A stretch of DNA of 64,000 nt from the NCBI GenBank assembly GCA_002256385.1, contig NKJD01000018.1, forward strand, positions 1 through 64,000, in the 5' to 3' direction. This stretch comes from Flavobacterium sp. BFFFF2. GTDB lineage: Bacteria; Bacteroidota; Bacteroidia; Flavobacteriales; Flavobacteriaceae. Numbering within the stretch: the first letter of the stretch is position 1; every line of letters starts with the position of its first letter. Position numbers and translations under genes: made by a program. This document shows positions 30,901-37,613 of this stretch, piece after piece. Below the pieces are notes generated by a model. The model searched no databases, was not told where the DNA came from, and saw only the letters and a list, made by a program, of their open reading frames with translations.

Positions 30901-31019
30901 ATGCTTTTTAACTGAAGTAAATTTGATTGACTTGTTATTTTCTTTAAATCCTCCGTCGTTTGAGAGATCAAGATAAGAGGAAATAATAAAAATAAGATAA
31001 GTTGTGTTAAATTTTTCAT
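21939..31019 (-). CDS. Giant secreted S8 subtilase with 11 FnIII-CUB pairs and T9SS tail
   Basis: The best start is the ATG at 31019 (3026 residues). It opens with a signal peptide KNLTQLILFLLFPLILISQ, and the promoter-like box at 31040 excludes the longer frame. The S8 domain has Asp126 (AAVWDAAAG), His156 (HATHVAGT), oxyanion Asn248 (CAAGNS) and Ser335 (SGTSMASPS), so it should be active. A P-domain-like beta region and one FnIII-like domain follow. Then come 11 alternating pairs of FnIII (WTENSGATSWEIE ... NTWYDVYVRS) and CUB-like domain (NYCxGDHFYDNGGPNGNY ... VYDG ... GWDATIxCEP). The last 75 residues (KYAPNPVIDILNI ... LSSFSEGLYFVKLF) form a T9SS sorting domain. CUB/FnIII arrays are typical of carbohydrate- or surface-binding secreted proteases. 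Substrate is unknown. Confidence 0.92.
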   Translation of the reverse strand: MKNLTQLILFLLFPLILISQTTEDLKKITSQSNLLQLKSISESEKIRFFENKKEALALAEKYNWPLKLTKGNTYSELVGVNSDQLPIYYTTNNEGAGITSRANKLYSGGSLGLNINGENMTAAVWDAAAGLATHELFTGRLEVLDGTFWTHPHATHVAGTIIGTDGVQNGKARGMAYKANVKSYDWNSDTSEVATAAAAGLLLSNHSYGINPLSLSTSSWGKYDEKAKTFDNIMFNAPFYQFVCAAGNSRGPYNTLKNGYDVMSGHTLSKNGIAVAAVKEVLNYTGPNSVQMSSFSSWGPTDDGRIKPDISAKGVDTFSATDDSNSSYGTKSGTSMASPSVAGTLLLFQQYYKQLHANFMKAATLRGLMIHTADEAGSSNGPDYSFGWGLINAEKAASVIKKNQTESFIFEKTLTQNGTFSINVNSNGVEPLIATICWTDPTGNLPGSATDDATTMLVNDLDLRINQDNNTYYPWKLDVANPSNAATKGDNLVDNVEKAEIANATGSYTITVSHKGTLLNNTQNYSLIISGVNVRNYWVTSSQKSKSICEGTDSTSFDFQYFTKSNFNETVLFSTVNLPVNITAAFSPVSMSAPGNVGLTLNNLTSLAPGSYSFVVKAATATDSYEIPLTVIVLTNTFQNVVLLQPANNSNNIQLPVAFNWQASLNAQQYDIEIARDSNFSSIVQVATVTQNSFTSSVLSNNTTYFWHIKPKNICGMGVFSVTSTFTTICSLPTRIIQLSASATTAKVRWTENAGGTSWIVELVPEGTTPTGNGTLVTSNPYMFTGLNSNTCYDFYIKSTCSSGTSSWTAKTKICTQPNYCGGDHFVDSGGLNGNYLNNEYKTTTIFPTNSGERIKAVFNAFNIETGYDFLQIYNGPNTSYPLLYAATGTTIPAYLTSNDSTGALTFVFSSDYYGTSSGWDATIICEPMPACPIEPSNISGSNITYHSALINWTENTNATSWNIEILPIGSMPTGNGVLVTTKPYFVSNLAPNTRYNVFIRSNCAAGTSGWSIPYSFTTVGNYCAGDHFYDDGGPNSNCIKSYFYQTIYPDATGNRIKAIFNSFSLNNYANFYIYNGTSSNAPVLYYWDGVTNPETIRATNSAGALTFVFYSFDTSNAAGWDATIVCDHLPLCQNPPDAVLLTSSTTTTATFSWSENSGASAWEIEVVPQGTIPIGVGTIITSMPYTVSGLTSNTWYDLYIRSRCTTDNSDWSTKYVFNTNANYCTGDHFYDNGGPNGNYQRYISQNVTIAPTGTGNRVKAIFNSFNLNNSDSFSVYDGSTLIYARNASYPIAPTTLVATNLQGTLSFQFTSYSGTTNQGWDATIVCEPLPPCAQAPKINNFNNITTTTAQIYWTENSGATSWEMEIVPQGITPGGVGFLVSTNPYTKTGLSSNTWYDVYVRSKCGGVNSAWSQKSTFNTLANYCSGDHFYDNGGPNGNYRQFSSQYVTVAPTGTGNRVKAIFNSFSLNDSDSFNVYDGNTLIFSRNSNNPIAPTTLIASNLQGTLSFHFSSSSATTNPGWDATIICEPLPPCSLLPDNVYVSNITTTTTKINWTENSGATSWEIEFVPQGTTPTGVGSVVSANPYIKTGLISNTWYDVYVRSRCGSVNSAWSQKATFNTLANYCAGDHFYDNGGPNGNYQLYSIQNVTISPTGTGNRVKAIFNLFDLDNYDSFAVYDGSNLIFSRNSSNPIAPTTLVATNLQGTLSIQFSSYSGTTHQGWDATIICEPLPPCAQAPSVGNFSSITTTTAQINWNENAGAISWEIEIVPQGSLPTGVGFIVSTNPYVKTGLSSNSWYDVYVRSKCGSVNSTWSQKATFNTLPNYCSGDHFYDNGGPNGRYIRDQSQYVTISPTGTGNRVKAIFNSFEIGIYDSFKIYDGNTLVYSRSTSNQPPPTTITATNLQGELTFQFSPQSGATYQGWDASIVCEPIPGCSFAPSGVLFSNITRNSILISWTENASANSWEIEVVPIGSSPTGSGIIVLSNPYQLQGLNANTCYSLYIRSICGSQHSNWITAQSFCTAPDYCSGTHFTDSGGLNGYYQNNENITTVIYPNSPSDKVKAIFNSFQTESGYDYLKIYNGPSVNSPLLFSGSGSAFPGTIMSTHATGALTFSFTSDGSTVNLGWDATIQCVQVQPCSIVPSEVSFNNILIDKALVSWAESTSAASWEIKVVVSGTSPTNGSGIVVNTTSYQIQGLTSNTCYDVYIRSFCGTQYSNWTSAQRFCTAANYCGGDHFTDSGGISGNYGEYENKTTVIYPGTPGDKVKVVFNTFNTGYHSDYLKIYDGPDANSPLLTSASGPISVGAFISTHPTGALTFVFTSDGFPNYSGWDATVSCGQFTPCSDSPSNITFSNLSTTSAEISWTENSVASSWQVEIVPQGSAPTGVGITFYSTNYYVSGLASNTWYDVYIRSLCENVNSPWSPKATFNTLGNYCAGDHFYDNGGPMGNYIQNSIQNVTISPSGFGLRVKATFNSFNLSNSDSFKVYDGDILIFSRDANNPISPTVLGATNLQGTLTFQFASNSPITNQGWDATIECELFPQCARTPANITSTDSSTDSIQISWVEYSDVTSWEVEAVPHGTLPTGIGTITTSNPYTLSGLTSNTWYDFYIRSICGNVISAWTPKSTFYTKGEYCLGDHFYDNGGPNENYLLNSYQYITLTPTQTGNRVKAIFNSFSLNDSDSFNVYDGSNLIFSRNSNNLIVPTTLVATNSQGTLDVEFTSSGLTTSQGWDATIVCEPFPPCSVVPDNVNFSHIVYNMAQIGWVDQSGASSWEIEIVPSGGSPTGTGMIVLSNPFTITGLSATTCYEVYIRSICGNEFSAWSDVQLLCTIPDFCNGAHFVDSGGINGNYQNNETKITTIYPDAPGNKVKVVFNTFETEPGADYLRIYNGPNVNSPIMFTASGTNSPNTKISTHATGALTFKFSSNGSSTAAGWDATVQCNYLGIYNEEIPDEFIKYAPNPVIDILNINSKINIKKIEVFDVNARLLVSKNINNDVFSINLSSFSEGLYFVKLFDNEQKSKTIKIIKGQ

Positions 31020-31039
31020 TAGGACTACATTAGACAAAG

Positions 31040-31047
31040 CAAAAATA
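31040..31047 (-). promoter_or_regulatory. Predicted -7 element of the giant protease gene
   Basis: TATTTTTG on the minus strand matches TAnnTTTG and ends 20 bp before the ATG at 31019. Its position inside the longer open frame argues that translation starts at 31019. The rest of the 31048-31323 gap shows no gene. Confidence 0.45.
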
Positions 31048-31323
31048 GCATTGTATTCGAAACATCCAATTAAAATAAAATTATAAACGAACATGAATAA
31101 GGAAAACTTTTTTCAATATGAATGTTGGAATTAAAATCTATTGAAAAATGATCCTTTTTTAAAGTGATATTTTCAAATGGAACTAAACATGAAAGAATAA
31201 AAAAACCGCATTATTACTTTTTGTTCAGCATTTTGCAATATTTATTTATAGTAGTCGAAAAGTCAAAATTAGTACCTGATTTAGTTATTACAAATCGGAA
31301 AATAGATAAACCTAGCAAACTCC

Positions 31324-31331
31324 TATCTTTG
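31324..31331 (+). promoter_or_regulatory. Predicted -7 element of the flippase-GSCFA operon
   Basis: TATCTTTG is a perfect TAnnTTTG box 25 bp before the flippase ATG at 31357. Confidence 0.45.
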
Positions 31332-31356
31332 CGTTTTATTCGCAACAAAGCCATTC

Positions 31357-32835
31357 ATGGGAATTATTATTAAACAATCCATACGAAACACTTTAATCAC
31401 TTATATCGGATTTGCCATTGGTGCCGCGAACACCCTTTTTATGTACCCCCATTTTTTAGGGAAAACATTTTATGGACTCACCGGCTATTTGTTGTCATCG
31501 GCCAATGTCATTATGCCGCTGATGGCATTTGGGGTTCACAATACATTGGTGAAATTTTTCTCAGAATATAAAACGGAAACCGAAAAAAGGCATTTTCTGC
31601 ATTATATTTTATTGTTGCCCTTGCTGTTTTTAATTCCACTGGCTTTAATCGGTCCCTTTTTTTACGAAACCATTGCCCAATTTTTATCGCGTGAAAATCC
31701 GATCATACATGAGTATGTATGGCAAATCCCCATTATTGGGCTGTGTATGGGGTACTTTGAAATTTTTTACGCATGGGTCAAAGTACATCTACAGTCCGTT
31801 TTTGGTAGTTTTATTAAAGAAATTGGGCTTCGCATACTCATATCAATATTGCTTTATGGCGTCTATTTTGGTTTGATGAGCCCCGAAGACTTTCTGACAG
31901 GTTTAATGTGGGTGTATGCCATTGCCATGCTGCTCATGGTGTTTTATGCCCATCGGGTGCAGCCCATTGGGTTTTCGTGGCAATTTCCCAACAACAAAAA
32001 AGCGGTATTGTTGTATTCGCTATTTATTATTTTGTCGGGGAGCATTGCCAATTTGTTATTGGATATTGACAAAAACATGATTGGTCAATACATTAAAATT
32101 GAAAACATCGCCTACTATTCGGTAGCCATTTTTATTGCTACTGTTATTTCGGTTCCAAGCCGTGCCATGCACCAAATTACCTACCCCATCACCGCCAAAT
32201 TAATGAATGAAGGGCAGTTTGACGCTCTAAATGACTTGTATAAAAAAACCTCTTTGACCTTGCAAATTGTGGGTGGTTGGGTTTTTGTGGGCATCCTAGT
32301 GAATATTGATTCAATCTATGCCCTATTGCCCGCCGATTATGCCCAAGGCATTCCGGTTGTATTTATTATTGGGTTTTCAAAATACATTGACCTGTTGTTG
32401 GGCAACAACAATGCCATTATTTTTAACTCGCCATATTATCGGGCGGTTTTATTTCTAGGTTTGTTTTTGGCTATATTATGTGTGAGTCTGAATGCCTTAT
32501 TCATCCCAAAATGGCAAATTTTAGGTTCGGCCATTGCCACCCTCATTTCTATATTTTTATATAGTTTAGCCAAATGGGGTTTTGTGGTTTTTAAAATGAA
32601 ATTATACCCATTTACCAAACAGACAGCTTATTCCTTTTTATTATTAGTCGCCAGCTTTGCGTTAGTATATCCATGGGATCTGCCTGTAATTCCCCTTATC
32701 AATATTGGAATTAAAACAACTTTAGTGAGCTGCATTTATTTAGGAAGTCACTACTTTTTGAAGCTTTCACCCGACGTAAACAACATTATCAACCAATCGT
32801 GGGGCATGTTCTGTTCCGTAATTAATAAAAAATAA
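31357..32835 (+). CDS. Polysaccharide/lipid-linked oligosaccharide flippase (MOP superfamily)
   Basis: The 492-residue integral membrane protein has about 12-14 predicted transmembrane helices and no large soluble domain. The start (IRNTLITYIGFAIGAANTLFMYP) and the later VPSRAMHQITYPITAKLMNEG are characteristic of Wzx-like oligosaccharide flippases of the MATE/MOP superfamily common in Bacteroidota. It would move a lipid-linked glycan across the inner membrane. The stop overlaps the next start by one base (TAATG), so the GSCFA protein is translationally coupled. The glycan is not known. Confidence 0.88.
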   Translation: MGIIIKQSIRNTLITYIGFAIGAANTLFMYPHFLGKTFYGLTGYLLSSANVIMPLMAFGVHNTLVKFFSEYKTETEKRHFLHYILLLPLLFLIPLALIGPFFYETIAQFLSRENPIIHEYVWQIPIIGLCMGYFEIFYAWVKVHLQSVFGSFIKEIGLRILISILLYGVYFGLMSPEDFLTGLMWVYAIAMLLMVFYAHRVQPIGFSWQFPNNKKAVLLYSLFIILSGSIANLLLDIDKNMIGQYIKIENIAYYSVAIFIATVISVPSRAMHQITYPITAKLMNEGQFDALNDLYKKTSLTLQIVGGWVFVGILVNIDSIYALLPADYAQGIPVVFIIGFSKYIDLLLGNNNAIIFNSPYYRAVLFLGLFLAILCVSLNALFIPKWQILGSAIATLISIFLYSLAKWGFVVFKMKLYPFTKQTAYSFLLLVASFALVYPWDLPVIPLINIGIKTTLVSCIYLGSHYFLKLSPDVNNIINQSWGMFCSVINKK

Positions 32836-33800
32836 TGAAGTGGTGCACCCCCGTTTCTGTAGCCCATTGGAAGGAACCAATGAATTATCAAGGTCATTTT
32901 GTGGCATTGGGCTCTTGTTTTGCCGAGACCATGGGCAACCGGCTGCTTGCCCATCGGTTCAATGGGTTGGTGAATCCGTTTGGCGTATTATTTAGCCCCA
33001 TTGCCCTAGCGAATATTTTGGAACGCTGTGCCAATGACCAATTTTTTGAAATAAGTGAATTGTGGGAACATCAAGGATTGTTTCAACATCCTGAAGCCCA
33101 TTCAAGCTGTTCAGGTACACAGGCGGAGCAAGTTATTTTGGCATTAAACGACCGCTTAACGCTGCTCAAAAAAACAGTAACATCTGGCGCTTCTCATGTA
33201 CTGATAACCATTGGAACGTCTTGGGTATATCGGGAAATTACAACCCAAAAAAGAGTGGCCAATTGTCACAAAAAGCCACAACATGAATTCCGAAAAGAAT
33301 TGTTAAGTGTAAAAGAAGTGGAAGATTCAATTAGGCAAATCCAGAGCTGCTTGCGACAATTGAACCCACATATAAAAATAGCTTGGACTGTTTCACCTGT
33401 GCGGCATACAAAAGATGGCCTCATTGAAAACCAACGCAGTAAATCGCATCTGATCGCAGGCTTACACCAGGTACTTGACGAATCAACGCAGGCCGATTAT
33501 TATTTTCCGGCTTATGAAATCGTGATGGATGAATTGAGAGATTACCGATTTTACGCCGATGACCTCATCCATCCGGGGACACAAGCCATTGAACACATTT
33601 GGAACCAATGGGTTACACACGCCATTGATGCTGAATCAGGGAAAATAATGGAAAAAATAAATGGGCTGCATGTTCGTTTAAAACACCGCCCATTATTTGA
33701 AGATTCATTGACCTATCAACAATTTAAAGAAAACCTACAAAGTGACCTACGTGATTTCAGAAATAGGTATCCATCTTTGAATTGGAATGATATTGGTTAA
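32835..33800 (+). CDS. GSCFA domain protein (SGNH-hydrolase-like)
   Basis: The 321-residue protein contains the name-giving GSCFA motif at residues 26-30 (VALGSCFAETMGNRL), followed by NPFGVLFSP and the C-terminal half motif YFPAYEIVMDELRDYRFYADDLIHPG. The DLIHPG segment resembles the Asp-x-x-His of SGNH esterases, with Ser27 the likely nucleophile. No signal peptide is visible, so it acts in the cytosol or at the membrane. Coupling to the flippase suggests acyl-ester chemistry on the same glycan, but GSCFA proteins have no established substrate. It converges with the TlpA-like gene, overlapping by 4 bp at the stops. Confidence 0.85.
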   Translation: MKWCTPVSVAHWKEPMNYQGHFVALGSCFAETMGNRLLAHRFNGLVNPFGVLFSPIALANILERCANDQFFEISELWEHQGLFQHPEAHSSCSGTQAEQVILALNDRLTLLKKTVTSGASHVLITIGTSWVYREITTQKRVANCHKKPQHEFRKELLSVKEVEDSIRQIQSCLRQLNPHIKIAWTVSPVRHTKDGLIENQRSKSHLIAGLHQVLDESTQADYYFPAYEIVMDELRDYRFYADDLIHPGTQAIEHIWNQWVTHAIDAESGKIMEKINGLHVRLKHRPLFEDSLTYQQFKENLQSDLRDFRNRYPSLNWNDIG

Positions 33801-34942
33801 TTCAATAACTCAGCCATTTTTTTTCGCAAATCAGCACCATGTAAGTCTTTGGCAATGATTTCTTTTTTGTCGTTTAACAAAAAATTGGTTGGAATTTGCT
33901 CCACTTTATACAAAACAGCAATCGGATCTTGAAACTCTTTTAAATTAGACACTTGGTTCCAATCCAAATGGTCACTGGCAATCGCTTTTTTCCAAGCAGC
34001 AGCTTCTTTATCTAGGGAAACACCAATAATGGTAAGTCCTTTATCTTTAAAATCTTTGTATAACTGCACCATTTCTGGGCTCTCTCTGCGGCAAGGCCCA
34101 CACCATGAAGCCCAAAAATCTACTAAAATCACTTTCCCTTGTAAGCTGTACAATGAAAGTTCTTTCCCATCTGGCGTTTTAGCTGTAAAATCAGGCGCTT
34201 TTTGACTGGCCTCTGAAGTAGGAGCAGCCGATGTAGGTTGTTGTGGTTTAAGCGCGTCTTTTAGCGTTTTTGTAAATGCTTCTGCCCGTTTGGTTTTCAA
34301 CAAATCAGCATCTAAATGTGACAACATTTTTTGGAGTTCTTTCGCTGTTTTTTGTTGTGACATAAGCATGTTTTCCAATATCAACAAGGAAGTGAAAGCC
34401 TTCGTGTGCTCTTTCACAAATTTCTCCATAAAAGTGGAAAGTTCCTTCTGTAAAGGCTCCATTTGACCCATTAATTTCATCATGGCACCCATGTCTCGGT
34501 TTTGTTGTGCCATCATGATTTCGGCCATATGCTGTTGCTGAAAGGCCATGATTTTGCGTTGGATGCGGACATTTTCGCTAAAATACAATTGGAATTCGTC
34601 ATTATTAAATGTACCCGACACTTTTGATTTAAAAATAGAATCCTGGTCCACTTCAATTTGAATGTCGCCATGCTCCAAGATAAATGGAAATTTGGCTTGT
34701 TTTCCTTTTACAGAAACAAAGGCCAAAGTGGGCTCATCAATTTCACCTTCAGAAACAAAGTTCCCTTTGGTTACTTTGGCGGTATCAATAGCTGTTGGAT
34801 TGGTGGCTTTTGGCAATGACTTTTCAATGATGATTTCGGTGCCATCTTTCATTTTTTTTCCTGTACCATTAATGGTATAAGCTTTGTTGTTACAAGAAGT
34901 AAGCAGGAGCGCAATGGCTACCCCAAAAACGATGTTTTTCAT
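33797..34942 (-). CDS. TlpA/ResA-like thioredoxin-fold lipoprotein with DUF4369 domain
   Basis: From the ATG at 34942 the product is 381 residues. Its lipobox LLTSC makes Cys17 the lipid-anchored residue; the longer upstream frame has no signal features. Residues 20-110 resemble DUF4369, 120-230 is a helical Met/Gln-rich linker, and 248-381 is a TlpA-type domain with CGPC at 281-284 (DFWASWCGPCRRESPEM) and cis-Pro in QIPTNFLLN. Family members reduce disulfides in the periplasm, for example for cytochrome c maturation. Here the partner is unknown. It follows hemD by 150 bp on the same strand. Confidence 0.9.
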   Translation of the reverse strand: MKNIVFGVAIALLLTSCNNKAYTINGTGKKMKDGTEIIIEKSLPKATNPTAIDTAKVTKGNFVSEGEIDEPTLAFVSVKGKQAKFPFILEHGDIQIEVDQDSIFKSKVSGTFNNDEFQLYFSENVRIQRKIMAFQQQHMAEIMMAQQNRDMGAMMKLMGQMEPLQKELSTFMEKFVKEHTKAFTSLLILENMLMSQQKTAKELQKMLSHLDADLLKTKRAEAFTKTLKDALKPQQPTSAAPTSEASQKAPDFTAKTPDGKELSLYSLQGKVILVDFWASWCGPCRRESPEMVQLYKDFKDKGLTIIGVSLDKEAAAWKKAIASDHLDWNQVSNLKEFQDPIAVLYKVEQIPTNFLLNDKKEIIAKDLHGADLRKKMAELLN

Positions 34943-35093
34943 GTATAAATTAGATTGGTTTTTATGGACAAAAATCCGCCTTAAACTGTTTGTTACTTGC
35001 AAACAAATTTCAAAAAGGATTTTCATTTTTAAATAATGATCTCTTTTTAAGCCAAATGCCCTCAATGGGCATTGAATCAAAAGATAAAGTACC

Positions 35094-35852
35094 TTATTTT
35101 GACTTATTCACTTCTTGTAAATATTTTTCAAGTGCCATAGTCATGGAAGGCATTTCGGGAGTAGGAGCCATAATATCGACGCGCAGGCCATGTTCCAAAG
35201 CTTCTTTTTGCGTGGTACCTCCAAATACCGCAATTCTGGTGTCGTTTTGCTTAAAATCGGGGAAGTTCTTAAACAACGATTTAATCCCAGTTGGACTAAA
35301 AAACGCCAAAACATCATAATACACATCGGCCAAATCTGACAGGTCGCTCATCACGGTACGGTAAAAAGTACCTTGCGTCCAATTCAAATTTAGGTTATTT
35401 AAAGTTTGAGGGACATCGAAGTTGAGCTGATCAGATGCTGGCAAAAGAAATTTCTCGTCTTTGTATTTTTTAAAAATAGAAGTCAATCCAACGAAATCTT
35501 TTTGCCCGACGTAGATTTTACGTTTTCGGTACACCACATATTTTTGCAGATAAAAAGCAATTGCTTCTGACTGACAAATATATTTCATGTCTTCGGGTAC
35601 TTTATAACGCATTTCGTCAGCGACCCGAAAATAGTGATCAATGGAGTTTTTACTTGTAAAAATAATAGCCGTAAAAAAGTTGAGGTCAATTTTTTGCGCT
35701 CGAACTTCTTTGGCTGATACACCTTCAACGTGTATGAATGATCTGAAATCAACCTTTACTTTGTGCTTTTGCTGTAATTCAAAGTACGGTGAATTTTCGA
35801 CTTTGGGCTCGGGTTGAGAAACCAAAATGGTTTTCACTTTTAGGTTTGACAT
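35094..35852 (-). CDS. hemD: Uroporphyrinogen-III synthase
   Basis: The 252-residue protein has the low-conservation HemD pattern: TILVSQPEP at the start, TAIIFTSKNSIDHYF (substrate-cleft Ser/Asn region), FLLPASDQ after the linker, FYRTVMSD, and DVLAFFSPTGIKSLF in the second domain. It cyclises hydroxymethylbilane to uroporphyrinogen III for heme synthesis. DUF4271 lies 2 bp upstream on the same strand, an arrangement typical of Bacteroidota. No other heme gene is in the window. Confidence 0.88.
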   Translation of the reverse strand: MSNLKVKTILVSQPEPKVENSPYFELQQKHKVKVDFRSFIHVEGVSAKEVRAQKIDLNFFTAIIFTSKNSIDHYFRVADEMRYKVPEDMKYICQSEAIAFYLQKYVVYRKRKIYVGQKDFVGLTSIFKKYKDEKFLLPASDQLNFDVPQTLNNLNLNWTQGTFYRTVMSDLSDLADVYYDVLAFFSPTGIKSLFKNFPDFKQNDTRIAVFGGTTQKEALEHGLRVDIMAPTPEMPSMTMALEKYLQEVNKSK

Positions 35853-35854
35853 GC

Positions 35855-36526
35855 TTAGAACGGATTTTTCAAAATCAGAAAATAAATCAATAAATAGGGC
35901 GAAAATTCAACGAGGCAAAGATATAAAATAAAATATAAGAATTTCCCGAAAACCGCATTTTGGTAATTCCTTAATGAAAGTAGGTAAGTAATCAGATTTA
36001 TTGAAAGAATGACAATAATCAAGCTATAGAGTAGTGTATTATTTACATGATCGACAAAAAACAGAGCACAAACCAAAGGAAAGAGCAACATCCCGACATA
36101 AGACCGATACGTCAATTTGTTTAAATTAAACTGATCAATCATCTCTTCGAATTTAAAAATAACGCCTAAAATCCGGTCGAGTAAAAACTTTATTAAAATG
36201 CCTGAAAAAAGCATTACAAAAACACGGATAAAATACCTCAAATTAGTTCGTTCCGTAATCCCCAAATGATCTAAAAGCAGCATAATGAGCATGGAAAAAG
36301 AACACAATTGAACGATAAACAGAAAAATACTATAAGAGGTCAACAAGTACGAAGGGTCGCGGTATACCTTAATATACTTGTCAGAAAAAGCCATTCGGAG
36401 GAATTCAAAAAAACGAGCTTCAAACACATTCCGTGCAAGCGCCAACAACAGTATGCCCATTAAAACGACATACGGAACCCAATAGCCAGGATCTTGCAAA
36501 CGAGGAAGTAACTGCCAAAAAATCAT
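35855..36526 (-). CDS. DUF4271 integral membrane protein
   Basis: The 223-residue protein has about six to seven predicted hydrophobic helices (for example VLMGILLLALA, YSIFLFIVQLCSFSMLIMLLL, LYSLIIVILSINLITYLL) and a conserved-looking loop FRMAFSDKYIKVYRDPS-type segment near residue 45. DUF4271 genes commonly precede hemD in Bacteroidota; no function is established. It ends 2 bp before hemD starts, so the two are coupled. A TACCTTTG box only 7 bp before the ATG suggests a leaderless or almost leaderless mRNA. Confidence 0.82.
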   Translation of the reverse strand: MIFWQLLPRLQDPGYWVPYVVLMGILLLALARNVFEARFFEFLRMAFSDKYIKVYRDPSYLLTSYSIFLFIVQLCSFSMLIMLLLDHLGITERTNLRYFIRVFVMLFSGILIKFLLDRILGVIFKFEEMIDQFNLNKLTYRSYVGMLLFPLVCALFFVDHVNNTLLYSLIIVILSINLITYLLSLRNYQNAVFGKFLYFILYLCLVEFSPYLLIYFLILKNPF

Positions 36527-36533
36527 ATTGCGG

Positions 36534-36541
36534 CAAAGGTA
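36534..36541 (-). promoter_or_regulatory. Predicted -7 element of DUF4271-hemD
   Basis: TACCTTTG on the minus strand matches TAnnTTTG. Its downstream end is 7 bp from the ATG at 36526, so the predicted transcript would begin at or within a few bases of the start codon. Confidence 0.45.
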
Positions 36542-36544
36542 CGG

Positions 36545-36700
36545 TTTCTAGTTGGAAAGTCGAAAGTCGAAAGTCGAAAGAAGGCAATTGGCAATAGTCT
36601 TTTGTTTCAGGTTTCAGGTTTCAGGTTTTGCTTCGCACCGTTCGTCCCTGCGGGCCTCGGGTCAGGTTTTAGGTTTCAGGTTTTAGGTTTTAAATATTGA
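36545..36700 (+). repeat. Low-complexity repeats and a single 39-bp-array unit
   Basis: AAAGTCGAAAGTCGAAAG and TTTCAGGTTTCAGGTTTCAG short tandem repeats flank one copy of the 39-bp unit of 16750 (GCTTCGCACCGTTCGTCC ... GGCCTCGGGTCAGG at about 36630-36665). Confidence 0.7.
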
Positions 36701-36744
36701 ATTCCTATTTCAAAAGAATTGTCTTTTTTTTTAATTTTCAGCCC

Positions 36745-37550
36745 ATGTTAACTGTCCTGCGAAACTCCGCAAGACCGATTCTTTCCTCTGAACTCTGGCC
36801 ACCAAAGAAAATGAACAAAATGGTCAAACAACAGAAAGACGTCAACCAGAAAGCAAAACGTCTTATGAAAAGCAATATTTAATTTCAATCAATGTTAACT
36901 ATTCTGCGAAGCCGAACAAATGCCGGCCCGCATATTTTGAAGTGCTTTAAACTTTTTTCAATTGGCTGCAAAATGGTCTTTTCGCCCCATATTTCAGCTT
37001 TTTATTACTCCGTAGCGCTGCTATGCAGTGCAAAAAAGCTAAAATCTGGAACAAAAATCCTCATTTTTCGCTGCAATCAAAAAAGTTTAAACCACTTCAT
37101 GTCATAGCTTTTTCAAGCCGACAAAATTTCTGAAGCCTATGATATATAGAGGAGGACTTCCAGTGGAAGTCCGGTACTGTATAACTTATGAATTAAATTG
37201 GTAATTTATTAGATACTAGTTTTTAGAAAAAGGAAATTTCGGCTTGAAACATCACCACTAAAAACCAGTTTGCGAAGCAAACACAATTAAAGAAAAGGTG
37301 ATTCAAGCTGACCTTTAAAAAAAAATATAAAAGGCAGCTTAAAGTGGTTTTGCCGAAGGCAAAAATGACCTTTTATGCGGGCCAAAAAGGCCCTTTCTTT
37401 TGGTTCGCTTTCTTTGGGCCAGCAAAGAAAATGAACAAAATGGTGAATCAATAGCAATAGGTCATGTAGACGCAAGAACATCTTATGAATCGGCTTCTAA
37501 AATATTCAATCAATGTACAGTGTTCTGCGAAGCTCCGCAAGACCGAGTCT
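36745..37550 (+). repeat. R1 repeat field with long composite unit
   Basis: A partial module a (36745-36780) and partial e (36797-36830) precede module a at 36890-36936, which is broken by an R2 element (36939-37098) and resumes at 37099. Then come module c (37135-37230, inverted repeat GGACTTCCAGTGGAAGTCC), module b (AATTTCGGCTTGAA), module d (37250-37340, CAGTTTGCGAAGCAAACACA), module e (37341-37450) and a further partial module a (37497-37550). No gene is supported. Confidence 0.85.
36939..37098. mobile_element. R2 MITE-like element nested in an R1 copy
   Basis: A 160-bp non-coding element is bounded by GAAGTGCTTTAAACTTTTTT and AAAAAAGTTTAAACCACTTC, inverted repeats matching at 19 of 20 positions. 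The uninterrupted R1 sequence elsewhere reads CCCGCATATGTAGTCATAGG. Here the element lies between CCCGCATAT and GTCATAG, so the insertion event is visible. A clean target-site duplication cannot be assigned because a few bases differ at the junctions. A complete 160-bp relative lies at 19124-19283. Confidence 0.75.
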
Positions 37551-37578
37551 TTACTCTTTTTCTTTTTTCTAAAATAAA

Positions 37579-37607
37579 CAAAAAAGGCCACCCTGTTGGG
37601 GTAGCCT
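37579..37607 (-). terminator. Rho-independent terminator of rng
   Basis: On the minus strand GGCTACCC and GGGTGGCC pair around a CAACA loop and are followed by six T. The stem starts 7 bp after the rng stop codon. T-rich sequence on both sides could make it bidirectional. Confidence 0.85.
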
Positions 37608-37613
37608 TTTTTG

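Noticed and set aside
31020..31094. 25-residue N-terminal extension of the giant protease
   Set aside because: The signal peptide starts at the ATG at 31019, and the likely promoter lies inside the extension.
31164..31373. 69-codon ORF upstream of the flippase
   Set aside because: It overlaps the flippase start and the TATCTTTG promoter box and shows no domain or conserved feature.
34943..35080. 46-residue N-terminal extension of the TlpA-like lipoprotein
   Set aside because: The lipobox must lie at the N-terminus; only the start at 34942 gives a functional lipoprotein signal.
36930..37105. Target-site duplication around the R2 element
   Set aside because: The junction bases differ on the two sides, and several alignments to the intact R1 are equally good, so no duplication can be claimed.
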